Notes: a model not told the origin generated them from the sequence alone. DNA of 64,000 nt from Gammaproteobacteria bacterium (GCA_016200485.1 JACQEP010000005.1:35382-99381); one strand, 5' to 3'. Shown: positions 8,588 through 18,740, counted from the stretch's first letter. Numbers and translations are program-made.

Positions 8588-9385
8588 GTGCCTCAATCCA
8601 AACCTTATCTTGAAATCGCACACCTGACGGATACACATATCTTTGCCGATCCGCAAGGCGGTTTGTTTGGCTTGGAAAGCGAGCGGGCCTTGCGTGAAGT
8701 CATTGCGCTGGTGCAGCGGCGGCAACCTAATCTGGTAATGGTGACGGGTGATTTGATTCACGATGAACGTGCAGAGGCTTATGCACGCTTGAGTGAAATA
8801 CTCGCTGATCTTGGTGTTCCCGTGTATTGCCTTGCTGGAAATCATGACGATCTGGATTTGATGCGTGTGTCTTGTGCAGGCGGTGAGCTGCGTTGTGACA
8901 CAAGTATCGATGTCGGTGACTGGCAGATTTTGTCAGTGAATAGCGTAGTGCCAGGACAGGTGGGCGGTCATCTGGATGCTAATGAACTGGAATTATTACG
9001 ACGCCGCTTGCAAACCAATCGCCACCGTCCAACGCTGGTGTGCCTGCATCATCAACCCGTGGCGATAGGATCGCAATGGCTGGATCGAATTGGTATCGAC
9101 AATGGCGACGAATTATTTTCGATTCTGGATGTGCATCCGCAAGTAAAAGCGGTGTTCTGGGGGCATGTGCATCAGGAATATCACGCACAACGCAATGGCA
9201 TGCAGTTGTTGGCGACACCTTCGACCTGTGTGCAATTCAAGCCCGTGAGTAAAGATTTTACCTTGGACATGATTCCGCCGGGATTTCGCTGGTTACACTT
9301 GCATAAAGATGGTCACCTTGAAACCGGTGTTGAGCGGTTGCGGGAGATTCCGGGGAAGATCAATTCCGCCGCCAAGGGTTATTGA
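8588..9385 (+). CDS. cpdA: 3',5'-cyclic-AMP phosphodiesterase CpdA
   Basis: 265 residues from a GTG start, with AAGGATGG just upstream as the likely RBS. It is a metallophosphoesterase with the full metal-ligand set: HLTDTHIFAD, VTGDLIHDE, CLAGNHDDL, CLHHQPV and WGHVHQEYH. It hydrolyses cAMP in the cytosol and so tunes CRP-dependent expression. It is probably co-transcribed with tsaB. The 265-residue length and motif spacing match CpdA/Icc. Confidence 0.88.
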   Translation: MPQSKPYLEIAHLTDTHIFADPQGGLFGLESERALREVIALVQRRQPNLVMVTGDLIHDERAEAYARLSEILADLGVPVYCLAGNHDDLDLMRVSCAGGELRCDTSIDVGDWQILSVNSVVPGQVGGHLDANELELLRRRLQTNRHRPTLVCLHHQPVAIGSQWLDRIGIDNGDELFSILDVHPQVKAVFWGHVHQEYHAQRNGMQLLATPSTCVQFKPVSKDFTLDMIPPGFRWLHLHKDGHLETGVERLREIPGKINSAAKGY

Positions 9386-9397
9386 AAAAATTGATTA

Positions 9398-9515
9398 TTC
9401 ACCACAGAGACATAGGGAACACAGAGAAAAGGCCTGGCTGCGTTGCCGATAACGCATTTGAGATTTGGTCGGCGATTTAATCAAAACTCTGTGCTCTTCG
9501 TGTCTCTGTGGTGAA
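9398..9515. repeat. 118-bp inverted repeat (CACCACAGAGACA family)
   Basis: Left arm: TTCACCACAGAGACATAGGG then AACACAGAG. Right arm: CTCTGTGCTCTTCGTGTCTC then TGTGGTGAA, ending at 9515. The arms are near-complementary over about 27 bases. It sits between convergent cpdA and phoU and may serve as a two-way terminator. Confidence 0.8.
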
Positions 9516-9520
9516 AAAAA

Positions 9521-10231
9521 TTAATATGGACCGAGCTGCAATTCCTCAGCCATCTGTTCCAGGCTAATATGGCGCACATCCTTGCCTTTCACCAGATAGA
9601 TCACGTATTCGCAGATGTTGCGGCTGTGATCGCCGATACGCTCCAGCGCCCGTGCCGCCCACATCACATCTAGCACGCGTTTGATGGCGCGTGGGTCTTC
9701 CATCATGAAGGTGATGGATTGGCGCATGATACCTTCATATTCAAGATCGACCTTGAGGTCTTCCTTGGCAACCGTGATTGCCGCGGTGGCATCCATGCGG
9801 GCAAAGGCATCCAGGGTGTCGCGGATCATGCCTTGTACATGATTACCCAAGGATTGAATTTCCATATACCCATTACGTGGCCGTTCAAGTTCGGCGAGTG
9901 CCTTACCCATGCGGGCGACTTTCTCGGCCTGGTCACCCATGCGTTCCAGATCGGTGATGGCCTTGATGACCGTCACCACCAAACGTAAGTCACCCGCTGT
10001 TGGCTGGCGGCGGGCGAGGATGTGGGTGCATTCCTCATCCAGTTCGACTTCCAGCAGATTGACTTTGTAATCATTGGTGATGACCTTGTCGGCGAGGGCA
10101 ATATCACCATCGGTCAAAGCGCGAACCGCATCGCGTACTTGTTGTTCGACCAAGCCGCCCATCGCGAACACACGACTGCGCAGGCGTTCGAGTTCGGCGT
10201 CAAACTGTTGTGAGATATGTTGCTTTTCCAT
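9521..10231 (-). CDS. phoU: Phosphate-specific transport accessory protein PhoU
   Basis: 236 residues with two PhoU helical-bundle repeats (about 15-105 and 120-215). Each carries the metal-binding DxxERxGD-type motif: TDLERMGDQAE and RALERIGDHSRN. PhoU links Pst transporter status to PhoR and represses the Pho regulon when phosphate is ample. It is the last gene of the minus-strand pstC-pstA-pstB-phoU unit, 31 bases after pstB. Confidence 0.95.
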   Translation of the reverse strand: MEKQHISQQFDAELERLRSRVFAMGGLVEQQVRDAVRALTDGDIALADKVITNDYKVNLLEVELDEECTHILARRQPTAGDLRLVVTVIKAITDLERMGDQAEKVARMGKALAELERPRNGYMEIQSLGNHVQGMIRDTLDAFARMDATAAITVAKEDLKVDLEYEGIMRQSITFMMEDPRAIKRVLDVMWAARALERIGDHSRNICEYVIYLVKGKDVRHISLEQMAEELQLGPY

Positions 10232-10262
10232 TGTGTACCCCGTTAGCGAAGGCTTAATTCAA

Positions 10263-11114
10263 TTAACCATAACGACCGGTGATGTAATCTTCGGTCTGTT
10301 TTTTGGCTGGGTTGGTGAATAAGGTGTTGGTGTCGTTTATTTCAATCAGGTCACCCATGTACATAAAAGCAGTGATATCGGACACACGTGCTGCCTGTTG
10401 CATGTTATGAGTGACGATGACAATGGTATAAGTCGACTTCAATTCATAAATCAATTCTTCGATCTTGAGCGTTGAAATTGGGTCTAGCGCCGAGGCGGGT
10501 TCATCCAATAATAGTACCTCCGGCTCGATAGCCACGGCACGGGCGATGACCAGACGTTGTTGTTGACCACCGGACAGGCCAAAGGCGTTGTCATGCAGAC
10601 GGTCTTTAACTTCGTCCCACAAGGCGGCGCTACGTAATGATTTTTCCACGACTTCATCCAGTACACGGCGCGAATTCACGCCTTGGATACGCAGGCCATA
10701 GGCCACATTTTCATAAATTGTTTTGGGGAAGGGATTGGGCTTTTGGAACACCATTCCAACCCGACGCCGCAAATTGGAAACATCCACACCTTTGCGATAG
10801 ATATTTTCACCGTCGAGCAGGATTTGACCTTCGATGCGGATGTCATCCACCAAATCATTCATGCGATTAAAACAACGCAACAACGTTGACTTGCCGCAAC
10901 CACTGGGACCGATAAAGGCGGTCACCCGTTTTTTTGGGATGGTCATGTTGATGCCCTTGAGAGCCTCTTTCTGACCATAGAACAAGCGCAAATCCTTGGT
11001 TTCGAGCACCGTGTCGGCGGGCTCTAATTTCTCGCGGCGCCGGTCTTTGCCGAGTGACTCGGCATTAATGGCGTGAGTGCGTGGCGTTTGGCTGGGATTC
11101 ATGGTGTTATCCAT
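10263..11114 (-). CDS. pstB: Phosphate ABC transporter ATP-binding protein PstB
   Basis: 283 residues. The first about 38 residues are a polar extension before the ABC domain. Walker A is [12 protein letters not shown], the signature is [14 protein letters not shown] and Walker B is [12 protein letters not shown], all with PstB-type context ([15 protein letters not shown]). It powers high-affinity phosphate import with PstA, PstC and PstS. An alternative start at the second ATG (MNPSQTP) is possible. It is 22 bases downstream of pstA. Confidence 0.95.
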   Translation of the reverse strand: MDNTMNPSQTPRTHAINAESLGKDRRREKLEPADTVLETKDLRLFYGQKEALKGINMTIPKKRVTAFIGPSGCGKSTLLRCFNRMNDLVDDIRIEGQILLDGENIYRKGVDVSNLRRRVGMVFQKPNPFPKTIYENVAYGLRIQGVNSRRVLDEVVEKSLRSAALWDEVKDRLHDNAFGLSGGQQQRLVIARAVAIEPEVLLLDEPASALDPISTLKIEELIYELKSTYTIVIVTHNMQQAARVSDITAFMYMGDLIEINDTNTLFTNPAKKQTEDYITGRYG

Positions 11115-11136
11115 TGTCTGATTATGTCACAAAAAA

Positions 11137-12789
11137 TTAATGTTCCATGGCGCGGTATTTCTCGCGCAAACGATTACGTATGGCGATCGCGGCCAGATTG
11201 AGTACGATCACCACCAGCACCAGCAAAAATGCTGTTGCGTAAACTAGCGGTCGTGCCGCTTCGATATTCGGACTCTGGAAGCCGACGTCATGGATATGGA
11301 AGCCCAGGTGCATGAATTTGCGATCCAGATGCAGGTAAGGGGGGATCGAATCGATGGGTAGCGATGGCGCCAATTTCACCACGCCCACCAGCATCAGTGG
11401 TGCGACTTCACCGGCAGCACGAGCGACGGCAAGAATCATGCCCGTCATGATTGCCGGGCTGGCCATCGGAATCACGGTACGCCAGAGTGTTTCAGCCTTA
11501 GTCGCGCCCAGCGCCATGCTACCTTCGCGGATCGAGCGTGGGATACGCGACAAACCTTCTTCAGTGGCAACGATGACAACAGGCACAGTGAGTAGCGCCA
11601 GGGTTATTGAGGACCACAACATGCCCGGCGTGCCGAACACGGGGGCGGGCGCCGCTTCGGGAAAGAACAATGCATCCACCGAACCGCCCAGGAAATAGAC
11701 GAAGAAACCTAAGCCAAAGACGCCGTAAACAATCGAAGGAACCCCCGCGAGATTGTTGACGGCGATGCGGACGAGGCGAGTCAGAAGGCCTTGTTTGGCG
11801 TATTCACGTAAATAAACGGCTGCGATGACGCCAAAAGGGGTGACCATCAGTGACATGATCAACACCAGAATAACGGTGCCGAAAATGGCGGGGAAGATGC
11901 CGCCTTCGGTATTGGCTTCGCGCGGTTCCTCACTTAAAAATTCCCATACCTTCATGGCATAGAATGAGGCTTTGTCGACAGGCGTCATCGCATTCGGCAA
12001 ATAGGCGCGAATGACTTTGGAGACGGGGATCTCAACCACTTGTCCATCCATGACCTCGACCTGGAAACTATCGCGGCCAATTTCTGTATAAAGTTTGGCA
12101 AGTTGTGCTTCATGTTTTTCATATTGCTGGCGCAGCTCAGTGCGTTCTTCTTCTATGAGTGCCAAACGCTCTGGTGTGTTCTCGCCATTGATTTCAAGCT
12201 TACGCTGATCCAGGCGTAAGCGCTCCAGATGACCATTGATGGTGCCTAACTCGCCCCTTTCGATGCTGCGTATCTGGCGACGCAGGTCTTCGGCGCGTGC
12301 AATGCGCGATTGAAGTTCCTGCCATGCGGCATCACCATTGGCAACTACTTGATGGTTTTCCATGACGGTGCGCAGGAAGCCGTAAAAATTGCCCCACTCA
12401 GCCCGTTCGACAGTCATCAAATTGGCGGGGAAGGTGCGGTCGGTGAGCAGTGGTTTGACCATCCACCTGAAATCCTGGCCGGAAACATCGCGGTTTCCGG
12501 TCTTGATCAGATAACGGGTGATCATTTTGTCTTTGGTGTCGAGGTGGATGCCACTGTCGGCAACCCGTTCGATGGCGACCGATTCGCGAGTATGCACTTC
12601 ACCAATGATGCGAATTGAAGATTGTCCGGGTTCCTGATAATTCGCCATCATGACGTCGGATGGCCAGAAGTGCCCCATGCCACGCACGGCGATCAAGCCT
12701 AGTAAGCCGATCACGACGATAATACAAACGCTAACCGCAGCTGCCGTTAGCCAGACCCATGGTGCACCACTTTTTATCCAGCTTTTCAT
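11137..12789 (-). CDS. pstA: Phosphate ABC transporter permease PstA, long form
   Basis: 550 residues, much longer than E. coli PstA (about 300). TM1 is near residues 15-38. It is followed by a roughly 250-residue soluble region with a charged coiled-coil stretch (about 160-245), then the ordinary permease core with the EAA-like loop (EGSMALGATKAETLWRTV). Long PstA is known from Pseudomonas and relatives. Its ATG shares the A of the pstC TAA stop (TAATG), so translation is coupled. The role of the extra region is unknown to me. Confidence 0.93.
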   Translation of the reverse strand: MKSWIKSGAPWVWLTAAAVSVCIIVVIGLLGLIAVRGMGHFWPSDVMMANYQEPGQSSIRIIGEVHTRESVAIERVADSGIHLDTKDKMITRYLIKTGNRDVSGQDFRWMVKPLLTDRTFPANLMTVERAEWGNFYGFLRTVMENHQVVANGDAAWQELQSRIARAEDLRRQIRSIERGELGTINGHLERLRLDQRKLEINGENTPERLALIEEERTELRQQYEKHEAQLAKLYTEIGRDSFQVEVMDGQVVEIPVSKVIRAYLPNAMTPVDKASFYAMKVWEFLSEEPREANTEGGIFPAIFGTVILVLIMSLMVTPFGVIAAVYLREYAKQGLLTRLVRIAVNNLAGVPSIVYGVFGLGFFVYFLGGSVDALFFPEAAPAPVFGTPGMLWSSITLALLTVPVVIVATEEGLSRIPRSIREGSMALGATKAETLWRTVIPMASPAIMTGMILAVARAAGEVAPLMLVGVVKLAPSLPIDSIPPYLHLDRKFMHLGFHIHDVGFQSPNIEAARPLVYATAFLLVLVVIVLNLAAIAIRNRLREKYRAMEH

Positions 12790-15053
12790 TATAGTGAACT
12801 ATATTTTTTCCGTAGCCGTTGTCTAACGATTTCGGCAATGGTGTTGAAGATAAAAGTGAATATCAGAAGTACCAACGCAGTTAGGAATAGTACCCGGTAG
12901 TGAGTGCTATTCACTTCGGATTCCGGCATTTCAACGGCGATGTTGGCCGATAGCGTACGTAATCCCTGGAAGATACTTAAATCCATCACCGGCGTGTTGC
13001 CTGTCGCCATTAACACAATCATGGTTTCACCGACAGCGCGGCCAAAGCCGATCATTACCGCAGAGAATATGCCGGGGCTTGCGGTCAGCAGCACAACGCG
13101 GGTCAGGGTTTGCCATGAGGTTGCGCCCAAGGCCAAGGAGCCATTGGTCAGATGTTTAGGTACACTGAAGATGGCATCTTCGGCAATAGAGAAAATGACC
13201 GGAACCACGGCAAAGCCCATGGCAATGCCCACCACCAAGGCATTGCGTTGGTCAAATTTCATGCCAAATTCAGTGTCGAGCCAGGCTCGCATGTCTCCAC
13301 CAAAGAACCAACCTTCAATCGTGTGGCTCATAGCAAACGCCAGCCAACCCGCCAACAGAATGACTGGAATGAGTAGTGCCGGTTGCCAGCCATCAGGAAC
13401 GGTTGCACGTATGTTGCGTGGCAATTGATGCCAGCTGAAACTGAATACCAAGATCGTAACCGGTAACAATATCAATAACGTGAATACGCCAGGCAAATAA
13501 TTTTCGAGCAAAGGCGCCAGCCACAATCCTGCCATAAATCCTAAAATGACCGTTGGCAGCGCTTCCATGATCTCGATCGTGGGTTTGATGGTGCCGCGCA
13601 ATTTGGGCGTCATGAAATAGGCGGTGTATATTGCCCCCATCAATGCCAGCGGGATAGCGAATAACATGGCATAGAAGGCAGCTTTCAGTGTGCCGAACGC
13701 GATGGGAACCAGGCTGAATTTCGGTTCGAAATCGTTGCTGGCGGAGGAAGATTGCCAGATGTAATCGGGCTTGTCGTAATTTTCGTACCAGACTTTGTTC
13801 CAGAGCGAAGACCAGGAAACTTCTGGGTGTTCGTTGTGTACGTGATAGAAATACACTTGATTGTTGGCATCTTCTGCCAGCATCCCGTTGGCGTGAGGCG
13901 ACACTGCCAAATAGCGAATCGGCGCATCACTGATCTTTTCTTGCAGGATGGTGCGATTGGCCGTGGCATGGAAGATACCGATATCGCCGTTGCTGTCGCC
14001 GCCGATAAATCCTTTACGGCTATGTTCTGGCGCAATGGCGTCCACGGAGTTATTACCAACTTTAAACAAACGGATCTTGGTCAGATTGTGAATATTGTTA
14101 CTATCCCGCACCGGGAACCACTGTGTGATCCAGCCATTGCTGTCTCCTACCAGTAATGAAATATCGCCGGTAAGGAAGCGCAGACTGGTGATGCTGCTGC
14201 CCTGACTAGTGACCGAGACACGATTGATCAATTCAGGAGAATCTGGATTGCTGATGTTAAAGCTTGAGATTTGGCCATTGGCATCTGCCGAATAGAGTGA
14301 TTTCAAATCCTTTGTAATTCGGAGATGGGTAATGGGTGCCGGTTGGTTTTCAAAAGTATGGCTTGTTGCCTTGATTGTTGTGCTTTCGTCGAGAAATGAG
14401 GTTTCTCGGGTGATAAAGTAGACGATTAACTGATTGTTGTCAGTCGCGGCGGCAATGACGGAGTTTTCGTCCCCCTCGGCGACAGCCAGGGTTTTAATGA
14501 ATGTCCCGTGTGGGGCAATTTGTATCGGCGTATCGCCTAAAGGAAACTCCATGGCAGGAGTGACTGTGCGCGTGTTGTCGGCGTAGCTGGTGGAGAAAGC
14601 GCGTTTCGTAACAATTACCCGGCCATCGGATAGGGCATAGCCCGTCACTTGCGAGTCTGGCGAACTGGCGGCATAACTGGTAATCGTCGTGTTGGCAGGA
14701 ATAGGCAACGCCTGTTCCAAAATGAGCTTGCCGGTTACAGCTTCAAAAAAGATGACATTTCCGCTTTGAGTATCACGAAAACCGATTTCGTTTTGTTCAT
14801 CCAGCCCCAGTGCCAGGGTAGCGGACTGTGGATTGCTGCCGGGCGCGGGATAGTGGCCCCGGGATTCGATTTCACCCGGAATAAACAGGGGGTAGACCAC
14901 ATAGGCGAGGTAAAAGAAGATGAGTAGGATGGCGGCAATGACCGCGATGCCACCAATGCCAATAAAATACTTGGCCAGCAAGTCCTTGATTCGGCGTTGT
15001 AACCGGCGCCGGGCTGCGGCTGGAGAATCGCTGGGCGGTAATACAGTGGCCAT
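12789..15053 (-). CDS. pstC: Phosphate ABC transporter permease PstC, long form
   Basis: 754 residues. After TM1 (about 35-55) comes a roughly 370-residue soluble insert rich in beta-strand and WD-like repeats (for example SLRFLTGDISLLVGDSNGWI), most likely a periplasmic propeller. The permease core begins near residue 445 and includes GSLALGATSWQTLTRVV. This architecture matches the long PstC of pseudomonads. It is the first gene of pstC-pstA-pstB-phoU. A Pho box lies 46 bases upstream of its ATG, so PhoB control is likely. Confidence 0.92.
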   Translation of the reverse strand: MATVLPPSDSPAAARRRLQRRIKDLLAKYFIGIGGIAVIAAILLIFFYLAYVVYPLFIPGEIESRGHYPAPGSNPQSATLALGLDEQNEIGFRDTQSGNVIFFEAVTGKLILEQALPIPANTTITSYAASSPDSQVTGYALSDGRVIVTKRAFSTSYADNTRTVTPAMEFPLGDTPIQIAPHGTFIKTLAVAEGDENSVIAAATDNNQLIVYFITRETSFLDESTTIKATSHTFENQPAPITHLRITKDLKSLYSADANGQISSFNISNPDSPELINRVSVTSQGSSITSLRFLTGDISLLVGDSNGWITQWFPVRDSNNIHNLTKIRLFKVGNNSVDAIAPEHSRKGFIGGDSNGDIGIFHATANRTILQEKISDAPIRYLAVSPHANGMLAEDANNQVYFYHVHNEHPEVSWSSLWNKVWYENYDKPDYIWQSSSASNDFEPKFSLVPIAFGTLKAAFYAMLFAIPLALMGAIYTAYFMTPKLRGTIKPTIEIMEALPTVILGFMAGLWLAPLLENYLPGVFTLLILLPVTILVFSFSWHQLPRNIRATVPDGWQPALLIPVILLAGWLAFAMSHTIEGWFFGGDMRAWLDTEFGMKFDQRNALVVGIAMGFAVVPVIFSIAEDAIFSVPKHLTNGSLALGATSWQTLTRVVLLTASPGIFSAVMIGFGRAVGETMIVLMATGNTPVMDLSIFQGLRTLSANIAVEMPESEVNSTHYRVLFLTALVLLIFTFIFNTIAEIVRQRLRKKYSSL

Positions 15054-15098
15054 AGGGGACGTTTCGGGTCAAATTTCCGGCAATGTTACCTATCATTT

Positions 15099-15116
15099 AT
15101 TACAGTTTTGTTACAA
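15099..15116 (-). promoter_or_regulatory. Pho box upstream of pstC
   Basis: On the minus strand TTGTAACAAAACTGTAAT gives two 7-base half-sites (TTGTAAC, CTGTAAT) spaced 11 bases apart, as in the PhoB consensus CTGTCAT-N4-CTGTCAC. A third, weaker unit (GATAGGT) follows in phase. It ends 46 bases before the pstC ATG. Confidence 0.65.
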
Positions 15117-15254
15117 AACAATATTTTTTATATGTGAGTTGATAAGCCAATGAATCTAAAGGATACTTGATTCAGGACGATAAGCTGAGTGATACCCCTG
15201 GGGTCGGACGCTTGTAACAAAGGGGTAGGCCATGGAATGACTGGTTAGAGAGGC

Positions 15255-15920
15255 ATGTATTCAATGCGTTATTCGTTAATTGCCTTGTTGATCTTCGGTT
15301 TTGCATTACCGCCAGTATATGCGGCCGATGTCTATGTCAGCGATTATTTGGTAATCACATTGCGTGCGGGCAAAGGCGATTCATTCAAGGTGGTGAAGTC
15401 TTTGTCATCGGGCATGGTGCTGGAGGTCATTGAGGTCGATGGTGAATTTACCCATGTCCGGACTAAAGAGGGCTTGGATGGGTGGGTCCGGAATCAGTAT
15501 CTCAGTGAAAAACCGGTCGCTCGCAGCTTGGTTGATGACTATAGCAAGAAGCTGGAACAGCTGGCGGCAGAAAACAAAAAGCTTAAAGACTCGTTGGCAG
15601 AAGTTAACCGTGAAGCCAAACAGTTATCCCAGGATCAAAAGCGGATTGTTGCAGAAAAGACCAAGATGGAGCAGGAACATGCTCAAATCAAGGAGCTTGC
15701 CGCACGCCCAATGGAGCTGGAAGATAAAAATAAAAATTTGAGCAGTGAAAATACAGCGATGAAGACGGAACTGGCTAAGTTGCGGCTGGAGTCGAGCGAG
15801 TTTAAAAAAAATCAAGTGCAGAAATGGTTTTTGGCTGGCGGAGGGGTGTTTCTATTTGGAATTGTGGCGGGTCTGATATTGCCTCGGTTTAAATCTCGTC
15901 GTCAGTCTAATTGGGTGTAG
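15255..15920 (+). CDS. TIGR04211-type SH3 domain, coiled-coil, single-TM protein (YgiM-like)
   Basis: 221 residues. There is a signal peptide (cleavage likely after VYAA near residue 22). A bacterial SH3 domain follows at about 23-90 (LRAGKGDSFKVVKSLSSG and GLDGWVRNQYLSE). A long charged coiled coil spans about 95-185, and a C-terminal membrane helix (FLAGGGVFLFGIVAGLIL) is followed by basic residues. The architecture matches the TIGR04211/YgiM family, an envelope protein of uncertain role that may bind peptidoglycan. AGAGAGG precedes ATG 15255. A second ATG three codons on is also possible. Confidence 0.8.
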   Translation: MYSMRYSLIALLIFGFALPPVYAADVYVSDYLVITLRAGKGDSFKVVKSLSSGMVLEVIEVDGEFTHVRTKEGLDGWVRNQYLSEKPVARSLVDDYSKKLEQLAAENKKLKDSLAEVNREAKQLSQDQKRIVAEKTKMEQEHAQIKELAARPMELEDKNKNLSSENTAMKTELAKLRLESSEFKKNQVQKWFLAGGGVFLFGIVAGLILPRFKSRRQSNWV

Positions 15921-15947
15921 TAGGGGGGATTCATGAATCGCCCCTAC
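15920..15947. repeat. GATTCATGAATC palindrome, copy 1 (holds the nfi stop)
   Basis: A 28-base near-palindrome, core GGATTCATGAATCGCCCC, flanked by GTAGG/CCTAC. The TGA of nfi (15931-15933, minus strand) lies in it, and the last residues RRGDS of Nfi are encoded by it. The same palindrome recurs at 16621, 35015 and 43262. Confidence 0.88.
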
Positions 15948-16635
15948 GGTTATGTTTGATCTGAGGTGGTACTGTTGTACCTGATGCCAAACGGTGTGCC
16001 CAGCGTGTGGTTTCCGGTAATCGAAAACGGGTGGTGCAGGCCATCACATAATGAATCGCTGTTGCCAGGCTGATTTTGTGGCCAATGGAAATATACAACG
16101 GCTTAGTACCGGCGCGACTCCGTAATACAGCGCCAATGATTTCTCCCTTGTCGATTAATTTAGTCCATGTGCCGCGTTGTTCAGGGCAAGGAACATGGAT
16201 GCCTACAAGACGTGTTTTTGCCACACCGATAGTTGCGATATCGGTGCAGAGTCCTAGATGGCAGGCAATTCCTAAGCGCCGCGGATGCGCCAATCCTTGG
16301 CCATCCACCAGGATCAGTTCGGGTAGTCGCTGTATCTGTTTGAGGGCATCAAGTATTACCGGTATTTCCCGAAACGAAAGCAAGCCGGGGATATAGGGGA
16401 ATGTGGCTGGGCGGCGGGCGATTGCATAATCCAACAGGTTTAATTCGGGGAAACTGAGTATCGCAACAGCGGCGCGCGCAATGGTGCCGTTATTTTCAAA
16501 GCCAACATCAACGCCGGCAACGGTAGCTGGTGTAGGAAAGCAATCATGGGTGATGATATTTGCGGCCAATTCCTTTTGCAAGGCGATGGCTTGTTTGGGG
16601 CTCAATTCCCAGGAATATGGGTAGGGGTGATTCAT
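15931..16635 (-). CDS. nfi: Endonuclease V
   Basis: 234 residues. Endonuclease V nicks DNA near deoxyinosine. Catalytic-region signatures are AGVDVGFENNG (first Asp), FPYIPGLLSFREIP, LILVDGQGLAHPRRLGIACH and the K in IGVAKTRL. The gene is exactly bracketed by two copies of one palindrome: its ATG is in the right copy and its TGA in the left copy. Its N-terminal MNHPYPY and C-terminal RRGDS are therefore repeat-derived, and the tail after about residue 215 looks non-homologous. It is probably functional because all core motifs are intact. Confidence 0.9.
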   Translation of the reverse strand: MNHPYPYSWELSPKQAIALQKELAANIITHDCFPTPATVAGVDVGFENNGTIARAAVAILSFPELNLLDYAIARRPATFPYIPGLLSFREIPVILDALKQIQRLPELILVDGQGLAHPRRLGIACHLGLCTDIATIGVAKTRLVGIHVPCPEQRGTWTKLIDKGEIIGAVLRSRAGTKPLYISIGHKISLATAIHYVMACTTRFRLPETTRWAHRLASGTTVPPQIKHNRRGDS

Positions 16636-16648
16636 GAATCACCCCTCC
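16621..16648. repeat. GATTCATGAATC palindrome, copy 2 (holds the nfi start)
   Basis: Core GGGGTGATTCATGAATCACC, a 28-base near-palindrome that differs from copy 1 by compensating changes in both arms (C/G to T/A), as expected if the hairpin is maintained. The nfi ATG is at 16633-16635 on the minus strand. Confidence 0.85.
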
Positions 16649-16672
16649 GTCAAATGTCCACGTGCCGCCATG

Positions 16673-18004
16673 TTACGAATGCGAGCGGATTTTTTCCGCG
16701 CTGGAATCTAAAACAGAAGAGATCTGGCTGTTGGGAAAATCGCAGCTAAATGTACTGCCCTGATTGATGACCGAAACGATGCGTAACTGTCCCTGATGAC
16801 GCTGCAGCACGTGCTTAACGATGGCCAAGCCCAGACCGGTGCCGCCTGTCTCGCGTGAACGTCCGGTATCGACGCGGTAAAAGCGTTCGGTCAGGCGTGG
16901 AATGTGTTGGGCCGGGATGCCGATGCCAGTGTCTTGAACCGTCAGGTGTGCGCCACTGCTGTCACGATACCAGCGAATATTGATGCGTCCCTGGGCGGGG
17001 GTATAGCGTACGGCATTAAAGATCAGGTTTGAAAAGGCGCTGTGTAATTCATTAGGCACACCGCGCAATTCAAGCGAGGGATCGGCGTCCAGCGAAATCT
17101 GATGGTGCTGATCGCCGCTCAGGGCCAGCGCATCCTGGAGGATTTGATTCAGGATGGCTGGCACATGAACATCGCTGGTTTCCTGTGCTGTGGGCTCTGT
17201 TTCCAGGCGCGTTAACACCAGTAGATCTTTGACGATGTTTTCCATGCGCGAGGTTTGTTGCTGCATCAATTGCAGCGATCTGCGCCAAGGTTTGAGCGCA
17301 TCATCGCTGTCATCTTGCATGGTTTCAAGATAGCCATTCAGGACTGTCAGTGGGGTGCGTAATTCATGAGAAATATTGGCGACGAAATCACGGCGCATAT
17401 TTTCAAGTTTGCGAATACGGGTGATGTTACGGGCAATCAATAATTGTTGGTTCTGGCCAAATTGAACGATACGGATGGAGACAAATTCCTGTTCATTACC
17501 TAACGGGTGGATTTCTATCGGCGATGAAAAATTTCCTGCATCCAGGTAATTGTTGAACGCAGGATTACGGATCAAATTACCAATGTATTGACCGCGATCC
17601 TTCTGGTTGTGCAAGTTAAATAATTGTTGCGCGGGGGGATTAAACCATTCGATTTGACCAAGATCGTTCAAGACGATCGTGGCATCCGGCATGGCCGAGG
17701 TCGATTCTTGATAGCGGCTTAGATAACCTGTCAGGCGTTTTTGCCGTTCACGGGCGCGTTTTTGCAAGAGGTAGAGCTGATCAAAGACTTCAGCCCAGAT
17801 ACCGCGACTGCTGGGGAGGGTGGCTTTACCACGTGATTCGAGCCAGCGCTCAAGATAGCGCAGATTCCGCAGACTCCAGGCTAGATAAAGGGTGATGGCA
17901 ATCAGGGCGGCTAATGTAGAGCGTCCAAAAAGGGCGCCGATGAAGGTGGCAACGGCAACCCAGCCCGCTAATCGGAACAGCTCACTTGTCCAGGGATTGA
18001 TCAA
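16673..18004 (-). CDS. phoR: Phosphate-regulon sensor histidine kinase PhoR
   Basis: 443 residues. Two N-terminal membrane helices (about 10-45) are followed by a linker and PAS domain (about 100-195). The HisKA domain has the phospho-acceptor in [10 protein letters not shown] (His213), and the HATPase contains [21 protein letters not shown] and [12 protein letters not shown]. It senses phosphate status through Pst/PhoU and phosphorylates PhoB. Its start overlaps the phoB stop by 4 bases, so the two are one operon. Confidence 0.94.
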   Translation of the reverse strand: MINPWTSELFRLAGWVAVATFIGALFGRSTLAALIAITLYLAWSLRNLRYLERWLESRGKATLPSSRGIWAEVFDQLYLLQKRARERQKRLTGYLSRYQESTSAMPDATIVLNDLGQIEWFNPPAQQLFNLHNQKDRGQYIGNLIRNPAFNNYLDAGNFSSPIEIHPLGNEQEFVSIRIVQFGQNQQLLIARNITRIRKLENMRRDFVANISHELRTPLTVLNGYLETMQDDSDDALKPWRRSLQLMQQQTSRMENIVKDLLVLTRLETEPTAQETSDVHVPAILNQILQDALALSGDQHHQISLDADPSLELRGVPNELHSAFSNLIFNAVRYTPAQGRINIRWYRDSSGAHLTVQDTGIGIPAQHIPRLTERFYRVDTGRSRETGGTGLGLAIVKHVLQRHQGQLRIVSVINQGSTFSCDFPNSQISSVLDSSAEKIRSHS

Positions 18005-18693
18005 TCGTTTCCTCGCGTCGAAAACCGGTAACCGGCGCTTCTGATCGTTTGAATGAAACGGTCATAACCACTTTCTTCCAGGGCTTTACGCAACCGTCGG
18101 ATGTGGACATCGACGGTGCGTTCTTCGACGTAGACATTACTACCCCAGACCTGATCGAGCAACTGGGTACGGCTATAAACCCGGTCAGGATGCGAAATAA
18201 AATACTGTAACAAGCGGAATTCCGTGGGTCCCAGTTCCACGGTTTGCCCCTTGGCGGTGACGCGATGACTCTCAAGGTCTAGCTCCAGTCCTTCCGCATT
18301 CAACTTGTTCTGGCCATGGCCAGGCAGGCGGCGGAGCACTGCTTTGATGCGGGCCATCAGCTCTCTTGGCGAAAAAGGTTTGGTGATGTAGTCATCGGCG
18401 CCACTTTCGAGGCCGCGGATTTTATCGTCTTCTTCGGCGCGGGCGGTGAGCATGATGATCGGTAATTCGGCGGTATCGGCTTCCTTTTTGAGTCGGCGGG
18501 CAAAATCGACGCCGCTCATATCGGGCAGCATCCAGTCGAGCAGGAGCAGGTCGGGGCGATGTTCGGCAATTTGTAATTGGGCGCCACGGGTGTCACCGGC
18601 TTCATAGATTTCATAGCCGCTACGTTCCAGCGCAAAGCGTACCATTTCCCGAATCGAGGGTTCATCGTCGATGACTAATATCTTGGCTGACAT
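18001..18693 (-). CDS. phoB: Phosphate-regulon response regulator PhoB
   Basis: 230 residues. The receiver domain has acidic IDDEP at the N-terminus, phospho-acceptor Asp53 in [12 protein letters not shown] and a Lys in TKPFSPREL. The winged-helix OmpR-type DNA-binding domain covers about 130-228 ([23 protein letters not shown]). It activates genes with Pho boxes when phosphate is scarce. A Pho-box-like site lies 48 bases upstream, which fits autoregulation. It is the first gene of phoB-phoR. Confidence 0.95.
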   Translation of the reverse strand: MSAKILVIDDEPSIREMVRFALERSGYEIYEAGDTRGAQLQIAEHRPDLLLLDWMLPDMSGVDFARRLKKEADTAELPIIMLTARAEEDDKIRGLESGADDYITKPFSPRELMARIKAVLRRLPGHGQNKLNAEGLELDLESHRVTAKGQTVELGPTEFRLLQYFISHPDRVYSRTQLLDQVWGSNVYVEERTVDVHIRRLRKALEESGYDRFIQTIRSAGYRFSTRGND

Positions 18694-18740
18694 GGTAATT
18701 CCACAGGTTATTTATCTGGTGGTCATTAAAATTTAATATT

